A stretch of DNA of 64,000 nucleotides from Anseranas semipalmata (lineage: Eukaryota > Chordata > Aves > Anseriformes > Anseranatidae), in contig VXAA01003146.1 of the NCBI GenBank assembly GCA_013399115.1, positions 124,001 to 188,000 on the forward strand. Reading direction: 5' to 3'. The translations under genes were made by a program, and so were the position numbers. This document shows, piece by piece, positions 25,701-39,585 of the stretch; positions within the stretch are counted from its first letter, which is position 1; each line of letters starts with the position of its first letter. The notes below the pieces were generated by a model. The model was not told the origin of the DNA and ran no database searches. It worked only from the letters and a program-made list of their open reading frames with translations.

Positions 25701-28700
25701 GTAGGTGTTGTGTGAAAGAATGAGACAGAGGTATAAAAAGTCCAGCTTTCCCATTCTTTCTGTTCAGTTTTCACAAGCATCCAATGCTACATGACCATAG
25801 GCAATAATTGCATTCACAGCTGGCAGTACAATGTTGTGAGAATTGAATGTATGGGTGCCTGTAAGGTAGGTTACTGGAGGTAAGGTAGGTTATCTTCTTT
25901 TCAAATACCAGAATTGCTATGTAGAAACTTTACTGAAATTTGACCATGAGATAGTAGTCATCCCTGAAACGTAGTACCTAGGGCAAAACAGGATTTGAAC
26001 ACTCTTTCCTAGCTGTGATCAACACACATAATCTAATACAGCTGTTACTAGAAAACCATGCTTATTTAAAAGATTGAGTTGCTGTACAACTATGAGGCTA
26101 CCAATCCCTTAAACCATATTTGAATATACAACTTTCTAAAATTCGTTCATAGTACATGGTCCTGTATAACAGCTGAAAACCTCACCCTCAGAAGTTAACA
26201 GGAGATTTTTCTGTGAGTGGGATTAATATTTTGCCTCGTAAATAAGAAAGTTCACTAAAACTTCAGCAATGTAGACAAAATCTACTTAGAGCATTTTACT
26301 GCTAAAGAAGTTCTTAATCTAGGGTTGGCATATTTAAATGGAGGCTACCCTTTGTTCATCTTGCCTGCCTTTCAGAAACTTACCATGGATGGGAAGCAGT
26401 TTGACATTATTTTGAGAAAAGAAGAAAATGGCCAAAGTATATAGCATAGCTTCTTTGCATCTGGTACCCAAATAATCAATGCTATTTGTTAGTTTACATA
26501 CCATTAATTTTGCATATACACTCAACTGATTGAGCCATATTACTTGTGCCGTCTCCCTTAAGCCAAACGTCATGCCTGTACCAGACTTTGTTCAGAGTTA
26601 AATGAAAAGTCCTATGCTTACTTTCCAAAATAGACAGCTAATGTCGAGGGTGGTGCCATTGTTCCACCTTGATTTGGGTATCCTATTAATGACTTTAAAG
26701 AATAAATTGTTTCTCCAGTGGGTGTGACCAGATAGATAGAGAAATACAAATCTCACTCTTTGTTTTAATTCCAAAGTAATTTATGTATTCATCCAAAGTT
26801 GTTGAATGCTCTTGATAATTATTGTTATTTCCATTAGGACAGGCTGTAGCAAATCAGTATTCTAGAGAAATCTGGTCATAAACACCTATTAGTTTATCAG
26901 CATACAAGTAACATCACCCATGCACACGGAGTTATTGACTCAACCCACATGAATGAAAATGTTATCACCATGTTTAAAATCATGCAGAGAATATGACACA
27001 TCTTTTGTAAATGTATTGTAAATGTCTGACATGTGACAAAAGTTTTAGTGCTTTCAGGTCTAGTGGCACCTCAGGTAAAACATGTATGTGGAAGTGGTTC
27101 ATACAAGAAAACTTAGGATCTTGTGAGATCTGATAGCTGAAAGAATACGTATCCCATACTAGATAAACTTCTGCAGTCCAAAAAGAAGAAGATAGGGAAA
27201 AAGTATATATAGTTCACAATCAGTCTTCTGCAAACCATTTCATTACTACAGGCATATTGCTTACACCTGAGTATTACTATAAGTGATTTATATTACCAGA
27301 GCAGCTGGAGGCTAAACCTGGTGGGTGTTGTATTATGCTAGGCCCCATAAAGCAGAGTACAGCACTGTCTGTTGTACTAAAAGACAGGATGTAACTGGCA
27401 CATGCAACCAGCAGGCAGAAGGAAGGAGAACATAAACAGGGTTTTTCAGTATAGATGTTTATGGTAAGACCTATGAGTGGATCAATGGCTTAAACTGAGA
27501 AAAAAAAAAAAAAGCAACAACTGTTAGCTTTTTGTCTGTTTGTTTGTTTCATAATTCATCCTTGGTAAGACAAGTATATGTAGACGATTATTCTTTACCA
27601 TATCAAGTTAGAAATCAAGAGGTAAATGTATTTGCAGAGTGTTATAATGTAACTCTCCGTCTCTAAAATTAGAAGAGCTGGCTATTTTGACAGTAACATT
27701 GCTATATCTAGATGCTGGCATGAGTACTCGCATTGCACTTAACAAAATGCAGTTAGAATTTCTTTGCAAAATTTTTCAAAACCTGCAAGTCAATTAGGCT
27801 ATAAGAAATGTATCAATCTAAATTATAATGCAGATAAAATGTCCATTGATTAATATCAATGAGAAGATTCAATTGACTTCAGTAATGGCTGAACTATATT
27901 TCAAGCTCCATGTAGAGCACACAATGTCAGATATTCCGCAGGTTGGAATATACATATATATATTTCTATACATTGCATGTTTTAGAAAATTGCTATTGCA
28001 TTTTTTTTTGATGTTGCAAGAGTCTTTCTCCCTCCATACTAACCTTCCTATTACAGCAGGCAGTCCGAATGCTGCTTTGAGCATATCTGAATTATCAGTA
28101 CTAAGCTAAACAAAACCTTTTCCATTTAATTTTAAATCTAAGATTACTATTCCTTTTTGGACTGGCTCACAGACAACAACCTCCCTCACCAATTCTATAC
28201 TTCCTGTGCTATCCTGACTTCATGGAAAGCATGTAGAGAGTTTGAAAGATTGAAGTACTGATGTGTGCATATTTTTTGTATTGTTAAACTTTAACAATGT
28301 TCTTGGATAGAACATGGGTTGGATCTCTTTAAGGCAATTTTCCCATTTTTATGCCTAAGTAGGGGGTTAATGACAATGGACCAAAATGCTGAAGTTATAC
28401 ATTAATGTTGGGGCATACACATTTTTTAAAGAAGTTTCCAAGTTCCTTGTGTAGGAAGAGGCCTTAAATTGAAATCTGCCTATCCATACCACTGTTTTGT
28501 GTACTGTAGATGTTATTTCTGTAGTGTAGAAGAAGGTCATTACTAAAATTAGAAAGTGAACCCAGTATCCCACTCTTTTATCTTTATTTAGAGAAACAGG
28601 TTTTACTGGATAGGAATTTCAGAGAGATAAAGGACCTTAATAGCTACAGCTCTATCTTTTCCTATGTAAAACATGATTACAGTGTACCAACATTAAGACT

Positions 28701-31700
28701 ATTAGCTTAGAAAGTGTTTTGAATATGTTGATTATAAAAAGGAGCTATTAAAATATATCTTATTTCCATTTTAACTAGTTTGTTATTTCACAACTTGCCC
28801 TGAACAGGGACAGCAACCCCGCTTCCAGAGAAAACCATATCACTAACCAAATCTTATACATTCTAGTTCTCTTATTCAGAAAAGGACTGACTAATTGGTT
28901 ATTTGAGCTAGCAGAAGAACTGAATCATACTGGCTCAAATATACCAGCAATAGTACTGAAGACAGCTTTGTCCCCTTCACTGTTACCTGTGACAAAATAA
29001 ATAAACAAACAAATAAATAAATAAAAATATCACTGTAGAAGCGTTTAAATTAAACATTAAAGAATGTTTCGAATGACATTTATCCCATGTAGATTTACAT
29101 GCCTGTGATACAGATGATTAAATGTGAGCAAGTCACATTGTAATAAGTAGAAAGAAACTGGTAATTTGCAGACATTCGTAGATGTCTGTTTTATGAAGAA
29201 TATTTTTTTGGTGATGTCTGAAGGTAGATGAGATATATCTCACCTACTATGACTTTTTTATCCTGCTCGTGTGCAAAAGACAATGGAAAATTTTGCAAGT
29301 AAATAGAATCTAGTCTTATTCACTAAGCATAAACTCAAAAGGAGACTAGGAGTTCCCAGTAACATACTGAGGAAGAATGAATGTTATTGCAGCAATGCAA
29401 AAATCCTCATACTATGTCAGGAAACCTCAGAGCTTCAGGATGCAGAAAAGCCATTACATTTCTGTAATATCATTGTTAGTTTTATGTTGTCTGTATAATT
29501 CTTGCTCTTCAGCCATCATCTGCCTCACTGAAACATATGCCTCAGTAAAATTGAAAAGCTGAAAGGAGATGACCTAAGAATAATCATTACATTTATTTTA
29601 TTTATTTCTCTAAATATTATCCTGGGAAAGTAAAATTCCTTTTTGTGTAGGAACTTTACATTAATATAAAGATTAACAATAACTTCTTTGAGCCTTGATC
29701 ATGCTGCATCAGATACGACCTTCATCTATCACAGCGCTTAAATATGTGTTTGATTTTAAGTAAGCAAATAATATCCTTGAGTTCAGGGACACTATTTACA
29801 CTCTTAAACAAGTTTGCATATCCTTTGTAGATTTGGACCTAAGCATTCAGAACACAGAATCTAAAGGATAAAACCAGGCAAAACCTTGCTACTTTTCAAT
29901 AAACTTAACCTCTGCTCTATCAGCTGCTGGCCTAGGTAATGGAATGATCGATAACTATTTAAAGTTTTAGCCACGTTAATCATTACATAGAAACAAGTTG
30001 CAGATTAAGTGAAATGCCTGCCTGAGGTATGTGTCTGCACTTTTCACACAGCTAGAGATAAACCTTCAACTGTGACATTTAAATTATTGAACTTAAGTTG
30101 AGAATAAACAGTTCTGTAAGTGGAAAGCTTTTTCTAACTATTCCCACCCCTCCTCAAATACAACATCAGTAAAGCTTATCTTATAGGCTTATCATATAGG
30201 CACTTTATTTTTTTCCACTTTACACCACTAGTAACAGGTTCTCCTTATGTAAATGGCCACTTTAAAGTTTATTCTAAATTCCATTCAATAGCTTTCTATT
30301 TTCATTGTCACATCAGAATTTCTTCTATTTTCTTTCTTTCTCATGTCCATCCTTAAGAATCAATTTTCCTGACTATTAACATCTCATATATTTTGAATTT
30401 CTGTGTTTTGTACCACTTAGACCTTTTTATTATGCAGTAATGTGATTTCCTAGCTATTACTGTCTTACCTTGTTTATGATTCTCTTATGTTTTTTGGAAG
30501 AGAGAAAATAACATGTCAACTAAAATCTGTGGCATCATATTGAGAATATCTATATGATATGATATTACTGTCCTCTATAGAATTCACAGCAACTCAGACA
30601 TAGAAATCTTAAAAAAAAAATCTTATGAACAAAATTATGTTAGTTAATGTCACAACATGAATCTCTTCTGATGAGAATGTTTTATTCAGAACAAATCTTT
30701 AGTTTACACCTTAGTGTCAACCTTCTCCAGGATGTTGTAGTTGGGTTTGCATTGCATTTATTTTCAGTTTATATGTTATGACAGGTAGCAAGTAAAACAG
30801 AGAAATACAGAAACCAGAGCAATACTTCAGTCTCAGTACCTTCAAGATAGTTTGCACATTTACTGTTTGGCCTGCCCTGCATTCTTCAGGTACAGGGGTC
30901 TAAATCCTAAAATGGATGAAATGCTGACTTATGGAATCAAGTGTTTAACAATTCTTCATCTTTTGGACACTATGAAAATGTAAATAACAAGTAGTCAGCC
31001 TTGACTGAAAATATGTTCAAGGATGAAATCCTTCCATCTGCATGGCCCTGAAATGAACAACTCTTTGAAGGGCTATATTCTCTGTTCCTGGATCTCCTAT
31101 CTTTTTTTCTAAAATAAATCTCTCAGAGAAAAAGGTGGACAGACCAGCTTTAAAAGAGTCGGGATGAGCCCTAGCAGATTCAGGCACAGAAGTGACAAAT
31201 AAAAATTGATACTCTCAGGGACGCTACAATTATTTTATTCATGGAACATCTGAGAGTGTGTGTCCAGTGCAGCAGCAAGAACAAGAATATTTAATTGAGA
31301 GATCAGTCGTGGCTCCCCCTGCGTCATGCTAACAAAAACATTGTAGGATAGCTGCAAAGGCAGAAGGTCAGCTGAGAAGTTTGAGATAGCATTATTTGCT
31401 TCCTCCTCAAGGATTATGTAAGCTTGGTGGTGATTTTAATGGCTTTGTCTATACAGGTGAGAGCAAAGTAAATCCTTTCAAAACAATGTAGTGGTGAAAC
31501 TTCATGAAGAATACTCACAGGATTTGTTTTCATCTGCTTTCTCCTATGGCTTTTACTGCAACTCAGGATAATAGGTCTCTTTATTTTTTAGTTGCAAATG
31601 TAAATAAATCTAGAAAATCTATAGGCCTTGGGTAGGTAAGTCAGCATTGTTGAAAAATCTCTCATTAGTCAGTAGAGCTTTTCTTGGTGATTTCAAGAGG

Positions 31701-32800
31701 AACAGACCTCTAATGTCTTTTAACATTTTTCTGATATGGTTTACAGAATGCAGATACTTTCCCTTTATTCTGAAGTAATTATTGAGTTTGTGGCATTTGA
31801 CGTTTTCTGATTTTAACAAGAAAATCCATCTGCCTTTCCTGTATAAAACAAAAAAATTCGAAGTCATTCTTTGATGTTATTAAGTTTCTATACTAAGCCA
31901 GTGTAAGGACACTATCCTTTCTAAAAAACAGCATGTTTGGATGCACCTTGCAGATAAGAGGTTCAGATTCAAATATCCAGTGTGTTTGATCTGAAGAAAA
32001 CATCGAACCAAAGTTCATGCCTGAAACTTACTGTAATTGTGTCAAAACGTTTTGATATGAACTTTCTCTAAACTTTTCTTATGGGCACAGAAATTTCAGA
32101 AAACAGTGATTAGAAGATCTTCCTGAAGAATTCAGTTATTTTAGGGAGTGGAGCAACTTCAATAGTATAAATCCCACAAACCAGAATATCCCATAATTTA
32201 GTCATTTGGCCACTCTCCTGCAAAATGAGACTTTCATTTCTTTCAAACAAACGGTCAAGCAAAGATGAGATTTGAACTTTGCACACCCATCTCCAAAATA
32301 AGACTTCTACATGTCCATTGAAAAGTACTGATGAGAGTTCAGGTAAAATCATAGTTTAGGAACCTTACATTCGAGTCTTACACCTGTTGTTATTATTTCA
32401 GCTAGAAGCATAAACTAGTCAAATGGCCTTACTTTTTCAGGTCTCAGTTTCTAAGTTTACAAATCTGAGATAATCATCAGCCTCCTCTATAGAGTGTGTT
32501 GAGATCACCACATCTCATTCTATCACTCTAGTTCATTGATTTTTTTTTTTTTTTAACAAATTGTATTTCTGCTGAGTGTATCAAACTCAGTATGTTATTT
32601 GTAGGTGTCCTACACTTTAACTGTTGTCATATAAACTATGCCACTCCTCTGTATAATGATCATATATTTCCCTTACAAAATACTAGATCTTTGAAATTAA
32701 GAAAAATAAAAGAAAAAACTGATGCAAATAAAACCCTCCTCCTGCCCATCCTTCTAGTTTAATGTTTTACTTAAACTTTGCATTCTATTTATTTATTTAG
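25701..32800. other. 7 kb of AT-rich unique DNA, no gene recognised
   Basis: No interspersed repeat or gene is recognised. Simple sequence: an A-run at 27500-27514 and an AAAT/AAAC repeat at about 28996-29029. All frames are short. It could be a long intron or intergenic DNA. Confidence 0.55.
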
Positions 32801-33126
32801 TGTTGACCAGGAGGGACCCCCAGGCACAAAAACATGAGCGATGCCCGTTCAAGAAGCACAGATTCCTCGTGTTTTGTTTGACTGATTCATTTGCCATCAC
32901 GTCACATACTCATCCAGATGGTTATAGGCATTCTGCCATGGTTTACTTCTTTGAGGCCTTGATAACTGAAAAAATAAGGAATGCTCTAAGACCCACAAGA
33001 TTAGCATGCCTGAACCTCACCCAAAGGACTGAAGACACTGCTTTGATATCTCTAGTTTTCTCCATGAGCACGTATATCAAATGGCAGATTAAAATCCTAT
33101 ACACTGATGGTGTCTCAGAAATATAA
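32801..33126 (+). other. Possible terminal exon, unidentified
   Basis: An open frame of about 108 codons starts just after an acceptor-like sequence (TTGCATTCTATTTATTTATTTAG, AG at 32799-32800) and ends with two consecutive TAA stops at 33124-33129. An AATAAA overlaps the stops at 33125-33130. The first two bases would complete a codon from an upstream exon. The peptide is mixed in character, with no membrane segment or known motif. Composition is less AT-rich than the surroundings. The branch region is not convincing and chance frames of this length occur several times in the window, so this is only a candidate. Confidence 0.18.
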
Positions 33127-33208
33127 TAAAAACATGTCTTGAATTACCTTCTGTCTTCATTAGACACATGACATTCACTATCATTAACATATATATTATA
33201 TATAGCAT

Positions 33209-33536
33209 TGTCTTGGTTTCAGCTCGTATATAGTTAGTTTTCTTCATATTAGCTGGTATGGTGCTCTGTTTTAGATTTAGGAAGAAAATAATGCTGATCA
33301 CACACTGATGTTTAGTTGTTGCAGAGCAGTGCTTCCACAGAACCAAGGACTTTCCAGCTTCCCATTCTGCCCTGCCAGCAAGCAGGCTGGTTGTGCACAA
33401 GAAGCTGGGAGGGGACATGACCAGGACAGCTGACCCAGGCTGACCAAAGAAATATTNTTTCTCCTCAGTCTCACTGTGGGGGGAGTGAATGAATGGCTGT
33501 GTGGTGCTTAGCTGCCTGCAAGGTTAAACCACAACA
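33209..33536 (+). mobile_element. Solo ERV LTR (avian ERVL-like), internally deleted
   Basis: The element begins TGTCTTGGTTTCAGC and ends GGTTAAACCACAACA, the termini of a very common avian ERVL-like LTR family. In order it contains TAGCTGGTATGGTGCTCTGT, GATGTTTAGTTGTTGCAGAG, ACAAGAAGCTGGGAGGGGAC, AGGACAGCTGACCCAGGCTG, then an N at 33457, then GGGGGGAGTGAATGAATGGC and GTGGTGCTTAGCTGCC. The middle of the family, which as I recall holds the TATA region and much of the 3' half, is absent just at the N. No gag, pol or env sequence lies beside it, so it is a solo LTR. A clear target-site duplication was not seen. Confidence 0.75.
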
Positions 33537-34437
33537 ACCACATAGACAGTACTGCAGTTCTTCCTTATCCAAATCTTTCTTGGCCATTGTGTGTGAAGTG
33601 GCATAGTCCAGGGCTATTCCCAATACGTAGTTTGCATGTGGCTTCCCTGTTATGGATCCTAAGTGTGTATGGTAGTATGAAAGACTACTCTGTGCCTAAT
33701 TGCCTTGGTGCAAGAGAACGGTTGTCTTATTTTAATACAGTAGTATAGACATAATCTCATAGTCTCATTCATGTCAGTAGGAATCTACATAAATGTGTCA
33801 TCAGTGCAGAGTTTTTTCAGAACCGGAGCCAAAACTTTTAAAATATTTGCAAAAATGATTCTTAACAAATTGTACAATTAATGTTTGCTTCTACTCTTCA
33901 AATACAGTACTTAATGAACAATATTCAATTAGGTACATTTGCATATGAAGCAAATTATTTTAAGTAATTTATTCAGTGCAGGAAAGAAGACTTCACTAAA
34001 TAATATATCTAGTGCAAAAACTGTCCAGTCAGCTCTCATGATAACCATTTCTCATGCTTCAATACTTCATCCACATGCCAATACTGCTATGAACTGGAAG
34101 TGGTCCCACCACAGGTAATTAGATGGCCACTGATTCAGCTGAGTTCCCTTATCAGACTTCATTGGCATTTTGCAGCAATTTGTCTATCTCACAGCTGTAA
34201 AGGCAATGGTTTACACTCAACACGTACAGAGTTCAAGAACAAGTTATCAGTAAATTAGTTAAACTTATTGTGGTGGTCAACAGCTTACTGTTACTTTTCC
34301 AATATTTGCTCATTTCCTGCAATAGTTCTACCAAGCGTGCTACAGTTTCAATGCCCACAACTGTGCAATGCAATACCAAACTGATATTTGTCATAAAGGT
34401 CTTATAACAGTTTACATATCTGACCTAACATGTTCAG

Positions 34438-34472
<35 letters not shown>
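34438..34472. repeat. 35-base poly(A)
   Basis: Thirty-five consecutive A bases. No recognisable retrogene or SINE body lies upstream, so it is called as a simple repeat. Confidence 0.9.
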
Positions 34473-34474
<2 letters not shown>

Positions 34475-34976
34475 GATTAAAAATAAATAAATTAATCATA
34501 CATTGAGTACCAGCTCTGTCTTAGCAAAAATATATAAGATCAATTATAATCCCATTACTAAAACTAATTCATTTTGTACTGTTATATGAAGTAATGTCAT
34601 TATTAGTATTCTTATTTACTAGTTTTACCACAACAGCACTAAGATGCTTATCAGAATCAGAGTCACACTGTATAAAGCATAACATAAGCATTCTTCAAGA
34701 GTTTACTATTTAATTTAACCTCTGGTTGCTTCAACTTTTCACAGAACCTGGTCTAATGAATGATGTTTTAAAATTGCTTCAGTGGTTCAATATGAATTTT
34801 GACCTGAAGCTTGGAGATTATCAGAAGGAAGGGCAAAATCTATTTCATAAGACCTCTCAATGAACTGGAATCTCAGGTTATTTCTATGGTTATTCACCCT
34901 TCATGTGAGCACACCAAAAATTCTTTATAGCACATTTTGTTTTCATCTATTGTAAATCAATGTATTTTTATCAGTT

Positions 34977-35020
34977 TTTATCAAATAAGGATATGCTCTT
35001 TATCAAATAAGGATATACTC
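34977..35020. repeat. 22-base tandem duplication, two copies
   Basis: TTTATCAAATAAGGATATGC plus TC at 34977-34998 is repeated at 34999-35020 with a single G to A change. A small recent tandem duplication. Confidence 0.9.
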
Positions 35021-35082
35021 TATTTCTGTTTCTGGGGATGAAATGACACATTTGTGTCTGGACTCAGATTCAAATGTTATTT

Positions 35083-35239
35083 GAATCATAGAATGGCTTG
35101 GGTTGGAAGGGACCTTAAAGATCATCTGGTTCCAACTCCCCTGCTGTAGGCAGGGATGCCACCCACTAGATCAGGTTGGCCAGGGCCCCATCCAGCCTGG
35201 CCTTGAACATTTCCAGGGATGGGGCATCCACAACCCCTC
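35083..35239 (-). repeat. CR1 LINE 3' fragment
   Basis: Begins GAATCATAGAATGGCTTGGG, the reverse complement of the CR1 tail and 3' UTR, continues GGAAGGGACCTTAAAGATCA and CATCCAGCCTGGCCTTGAAC, and stops after ATGGGGCATCCACAACC. About 157 bases, well preserved and strongly 5'-truncated. The wording matches CR1 subfamilies common in galliform birds. Confidence 0.88.
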
Positions 35240-37235
35240 TTATCTAAATTACTAATCGATACTGAGGCTTCTAGCACAGTATTGAGAACATTCCTGATCA
35301 ATTCATACTATTTTACCAGTCAACATGCCAGAAACTTCCAAATATTCCATGTATTTCCAAGACATGCTTATGATTTTGGCAGGTGTCTCCATCACCTAGT
35401 CATCTTGTATGTTTTCTGTTTTCATGATACTTTTTGCTACTTATTAGTATCTCCTGATAGAGCTTTTATAGTCTGTCTCTTTACAGCCCACAGTCTACTC
35501 AGTGACTTCTGAGTCCCAATAAAACAAGTGCAAGGGGGATGTTGCTGGGATGGCAGCAGCATGGTTCCACACGTGACAAGTCAGCACTCTTGTGCCTATG
35601 AGACTTTCCAGACCAGATGCCCACCCTTAGGTCTTCAGCACTGGCAGAGCATCTTCATGTTTTGTTTATTAAAATATGACCCCTTAAAACTGCTGAAGCA
35701 TCTGTGATCATGCTGGGAAATAGCTGCTTCACAGAACTGTTGGTTTTGTCTACACAGATACAACAGATTTACAAAGCTGATGTGCCAACAGGGGCATTTT
35801 GATGACTCTTATCAACATAAGTGAAGTTTAAACCACTTCTAAGTTCCTTCTCTGATAGCAGAGTCAATAAAATGTGTCCATGCTGCAGCAATGCCAGAGC
35901 ACAGCCTGAAGCTGTAGATGAGTTTAAGCAAATGTGCTGGGTTCTGAACTATGATGGCTAAGGTGAAAACATCCATTTCTTTTTTCTGAGGATGTTACTG
36001 ATACAGAAATCTCTGGGAGATCAGTGCAAAATGCTGAGAGTAGAAACATCACAACTCTAAACTCTAGAATATTTATACGTCAGGATCTTTAGATTTACAG
36101 GTGAGTCTCGAGAAACAAAGCAGAATAGTTTTGTCTAGAGAATGTCTTTTTCAGAATGCATGTATAAAACCAAAGAAATCCAGTGAATGAGTTTTCATTT
36201 ACAGCAATCCAAATTGTTGTCATTCCACAAGGAATACAATAGAAAACTGATTTAACTAATAATTATATTCTGTCAAGGACAGGATACTTTTAGGAACTAT
36301 TTTTTTTAGTTTACTGCATACTTTTCTAAGTACAATTATTGTTTTATTGATGTTGCTCAGAATGATTACCTCGGCTAAGCATTTTGTGCTTTTGGCATTT
36401 ATCTTTCATTTCTTTTGCTAAAACTAATGTTTGTGATGCTTTTAACATTGCTATTGTGGTTTATTACAAAGAATAAAGAATATGAAACACTTCCCAGAGT
36501 TGTATATAGTAATTAAAGCTTATTCAGGAAGGTACAGACTTTCTGAGCATATTCACTGTCTTGCAAATAGTGCAAGTGTCTCATTCTGTCAGAAAGCTAT
36601 TTTTACAGAATTGTTATATTTTGTCCCTACCATCAGTCTTAGGAAAGACAATGACACAGCTCTTATGATTAAGTTTGCTGCAGAGTATTCCACTTCTCAG
36701 TAGAATTAATGTCACAACGAGTAATATCACATCACGTTTTGGCCATGTTTCAAAACTAGTATGTCTTCCAGATCCTCTGCAAAACAATGTAAAATAACAT
36801 TTTGGTCTGTTGAGAGTACTCACCATTGTCTAGATGGACAGTCCCAGGATCTATTCTTTCTTCACATATCTAAGGAAAAAAGAAGAAAAGTGAAACAGTT
36901 GAAAATATAGGCTTGGCTGTTCTGAAACTAGAAATACTTTTTCTGATTACTTTGGTGATTCTTGGATTTCATGTTGGAGAGGCTACATGTCCAGTGTTTC
37001 AGAGACAGAAGATACTTAATTCTGTATTTTTGAATGGCAGCATTAGATTTATTCAATAGTTTTGTTCCCACTGGTCATTAATGGCTTTGGTCTATAAGTA
37101 ACAGAAATACTTAGGAATATCAATACTATTAGCTAACTACAGCATTAAATAGATTAGTTTCTTACCCATTGGTCATGTTTCAAAAGGAACTATCAGAATC
37201 TTCAGAAACTCACCTGATTCATGCCCCTACCTGTC

Positions 37236-37385
37236 CTCTGCTTGGTCTTCCTTCACTCTTGCCATTCTACCTTCCTGCTTTTCTACCTTCCTTCCCTTCT
37301 TCCCTTCTTTCTTTTCTCTCTCCTTTTGTCCTTCCTTCCTCACCTTGCTTTGCTTTGCTTCACTTTCTTCATTTTCATCTTCAGT
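37236..37385. repeat. 150-base polypyrimidine tract
   Basis: The plus strand is almost wholly C and T, with TTCC, TTCCC and CTTTG motifs, ending in TTTCATCTTCAG. Such tracts can form triplex DNA; none is shown here. Frames through it are open only because of the bias. Confidence 0.8.
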
Positions 37386-39490
37386 CACATTAGAATGAGT
37401 AAACAAGAAATCTCCAGTTGTGTTTTTGTTGTTGTTGTTGTTTGTTTGTTTTGACTGTGGAAAATTTTGTTCAACGAATTGTATATCACATCTCTATTCT
37501 GTATCATCTCATTATACTCAGCTGAACATATTGGTGTTTCAGTTACGATAAAGATTGCAATCAGACTAGATCACACCTAGATAGGAGTTATTCTGCTAGT
37601 AAAGTGTTTAAAGAGAACATTTAGTGGCATAATTTTAAAGGCTTTCATCCCAGTATAATAACAAAGATAATGTATTTCCACACCCCAATTGGTTTAGTTT
37701 TATTTCTATAATCCAATCATAATTTCATCTTCTGACTCAAAATGGAATGGGCCAGACTTTTCAGTGACGCAAACTGATGTAGCTACTGTAAAGATATATT
37801 TTGTTCAATTAAAGTGTAAGAAATAGCTAAAGAAAAGAAAAAAAATTGGGCAAAAGGAGTAAAAATAAACAAGTATTTTAGTGACATTTGTCCATCCACT
37901 CATATTTCATCTCTGCTAGTGTAGATTACAAGGCATGCAACAACACAGTTAGCATATTACATTTATAACCATATACTGAGTATATTTCACAATCTGTTGA
38001 GTACATTTAACAATATTTGGAAGCCATCCAAACTTTTATAAAAATTGATATATCTCTCATTAGCATTTTGAAGATGTCAGCCATTTTTATACAGGGTAAT
38101 AGAAAGTAATCTGCCAAGCATGTACTGCCGTGTGTCAGAACAAATATAATTAACATTGTGCCAGATGAGTATCCTCATGAACTCCCATGAGGGACTGGGG
38201 AAGTAGACCTTGTAGTCAATTACTGAAATTGGAAGTGCTCTATAGCTCAGATTTGTGTGCACCACCACCAACTTGCACATAGAGCTACCAGAAGCACTGC
38301 TTGTGAATGTTTGTGTGCAGGGCATTAATAAGCAGATATACTCACATCATTATCCATGCCTTATTCTTGTTAAATGCCACGTTTCCAAGAGAAATTAACA
38401 CGCTCTTGTGCTTCTACATAATAAATATACATTTAGCTAAAAGTCATAGAAAGCAGAAAAAAATATTGCTGATGTAGATGTTTGGCACTTTTTGTTTATT
38501 AATGGCCTAGGAGAGAGATAATCCACCTGAAACAAACAAACAGGAGAGAAGAGGAGAATGGAGTTATAAAAAGAAGTATTCTATATTGATATATATTAAT
38601 TCTACCCTTCCATCTTGGGTTATTTCACACAGTTATTTCAACTGTTTCAAATAGAGAATGGTAACATCAATACATTTCTTATATTTTTACAGTTATTCTT
38701 TTCTATCATCTGCATATATTTTGTCTGATGATTAATGATGTTGAATATGAATTGGTGAGATTCAAAACTGGTTCAGAATTTGTGCAGAAGAAAGTGTTTC
38801 AGCAAAGTCAGCTGAATTTTTCAGAAATTACTAGTTTCAGCCTCCTTTCCTTGAACACTTTTTCTACTAAAACTGTTCACTGATCCATAGGCATGAAGAT
38901 GATATGCTTGTGTCACTGGCTAATGGTTCACTCAGGATACTTCTAAACACTACAATAGGAGCAGACAGGAGCCGGTCTGCTTATGACAGTCCCAAGATAG
39001 CAGGATACAAACCATGTGATGGCATTACAACAGTGTCAAGTCTGAATGAGTAAGTGCTGCTGGGAAGAAAGATTAGTAGTTCAAGTGCTTTGACATGATA
39101 ACTAAAGTTTCTCCAGTTTTAGTCACCACAGAGTGGCCGGAGATAGTGGCTTAGCATGTTTCTCCAAAATCACTTAGTATAAGATAAGGATATGGATAAG
39201 TCTACGTGGGTTATTTTCAGTACAGAATCAAGAGGATTTGCTTACATTGTATAAAGCCTTAACCACCATGAAATTTATACTGAACTGTTTTAAAGGAGTA
39301 ACATACACTGTCTGCTGATTAGTATACTGTCCATCCATCACCTCAACCCCGACATGTGACAGAACATGTGGGTAGAACTTACCACAGCTTCCAAACTAAA
39401 CACTTGCTTGTCTGATATCTGGACATCACTCTTGTGAGTGATACATCTGAAATGAACTGCTGCCCTAACACATGCAGAATAAGGTGGTCT

Positions 39491-39585
39491 TTTTTTGTTG
39501 TTGTCGTCATTGCTTTTTTTTTTTTTTATGTTACCAGAAAAAAAAAAACAACAAACAAACAACAACAACAACAACAAACACATCA
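39491..39585. repeat. Simple-repeat foldback: TTG/T-run facing A-run/CAA
   Basis: A TTTTTTTGTTGTTGT segment and a T-run at about 39513-39527 face an A-run at about 39538-39548 and a CAA/CAAA repeat up to 39585. The halves are complementary and could fold as a hairpin. Most likely a compound microsatellite. Confidence 0.75.

Larger units (their letters stand above)
33537..35082. other. AT-rich unique DNA with a long A-run
   Basis: No gene recognised. Contains a 35-base A-run at 34438-34472 and a two-copy 22-base tandem duplication at 34977-35020. Confidence 0.55.
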
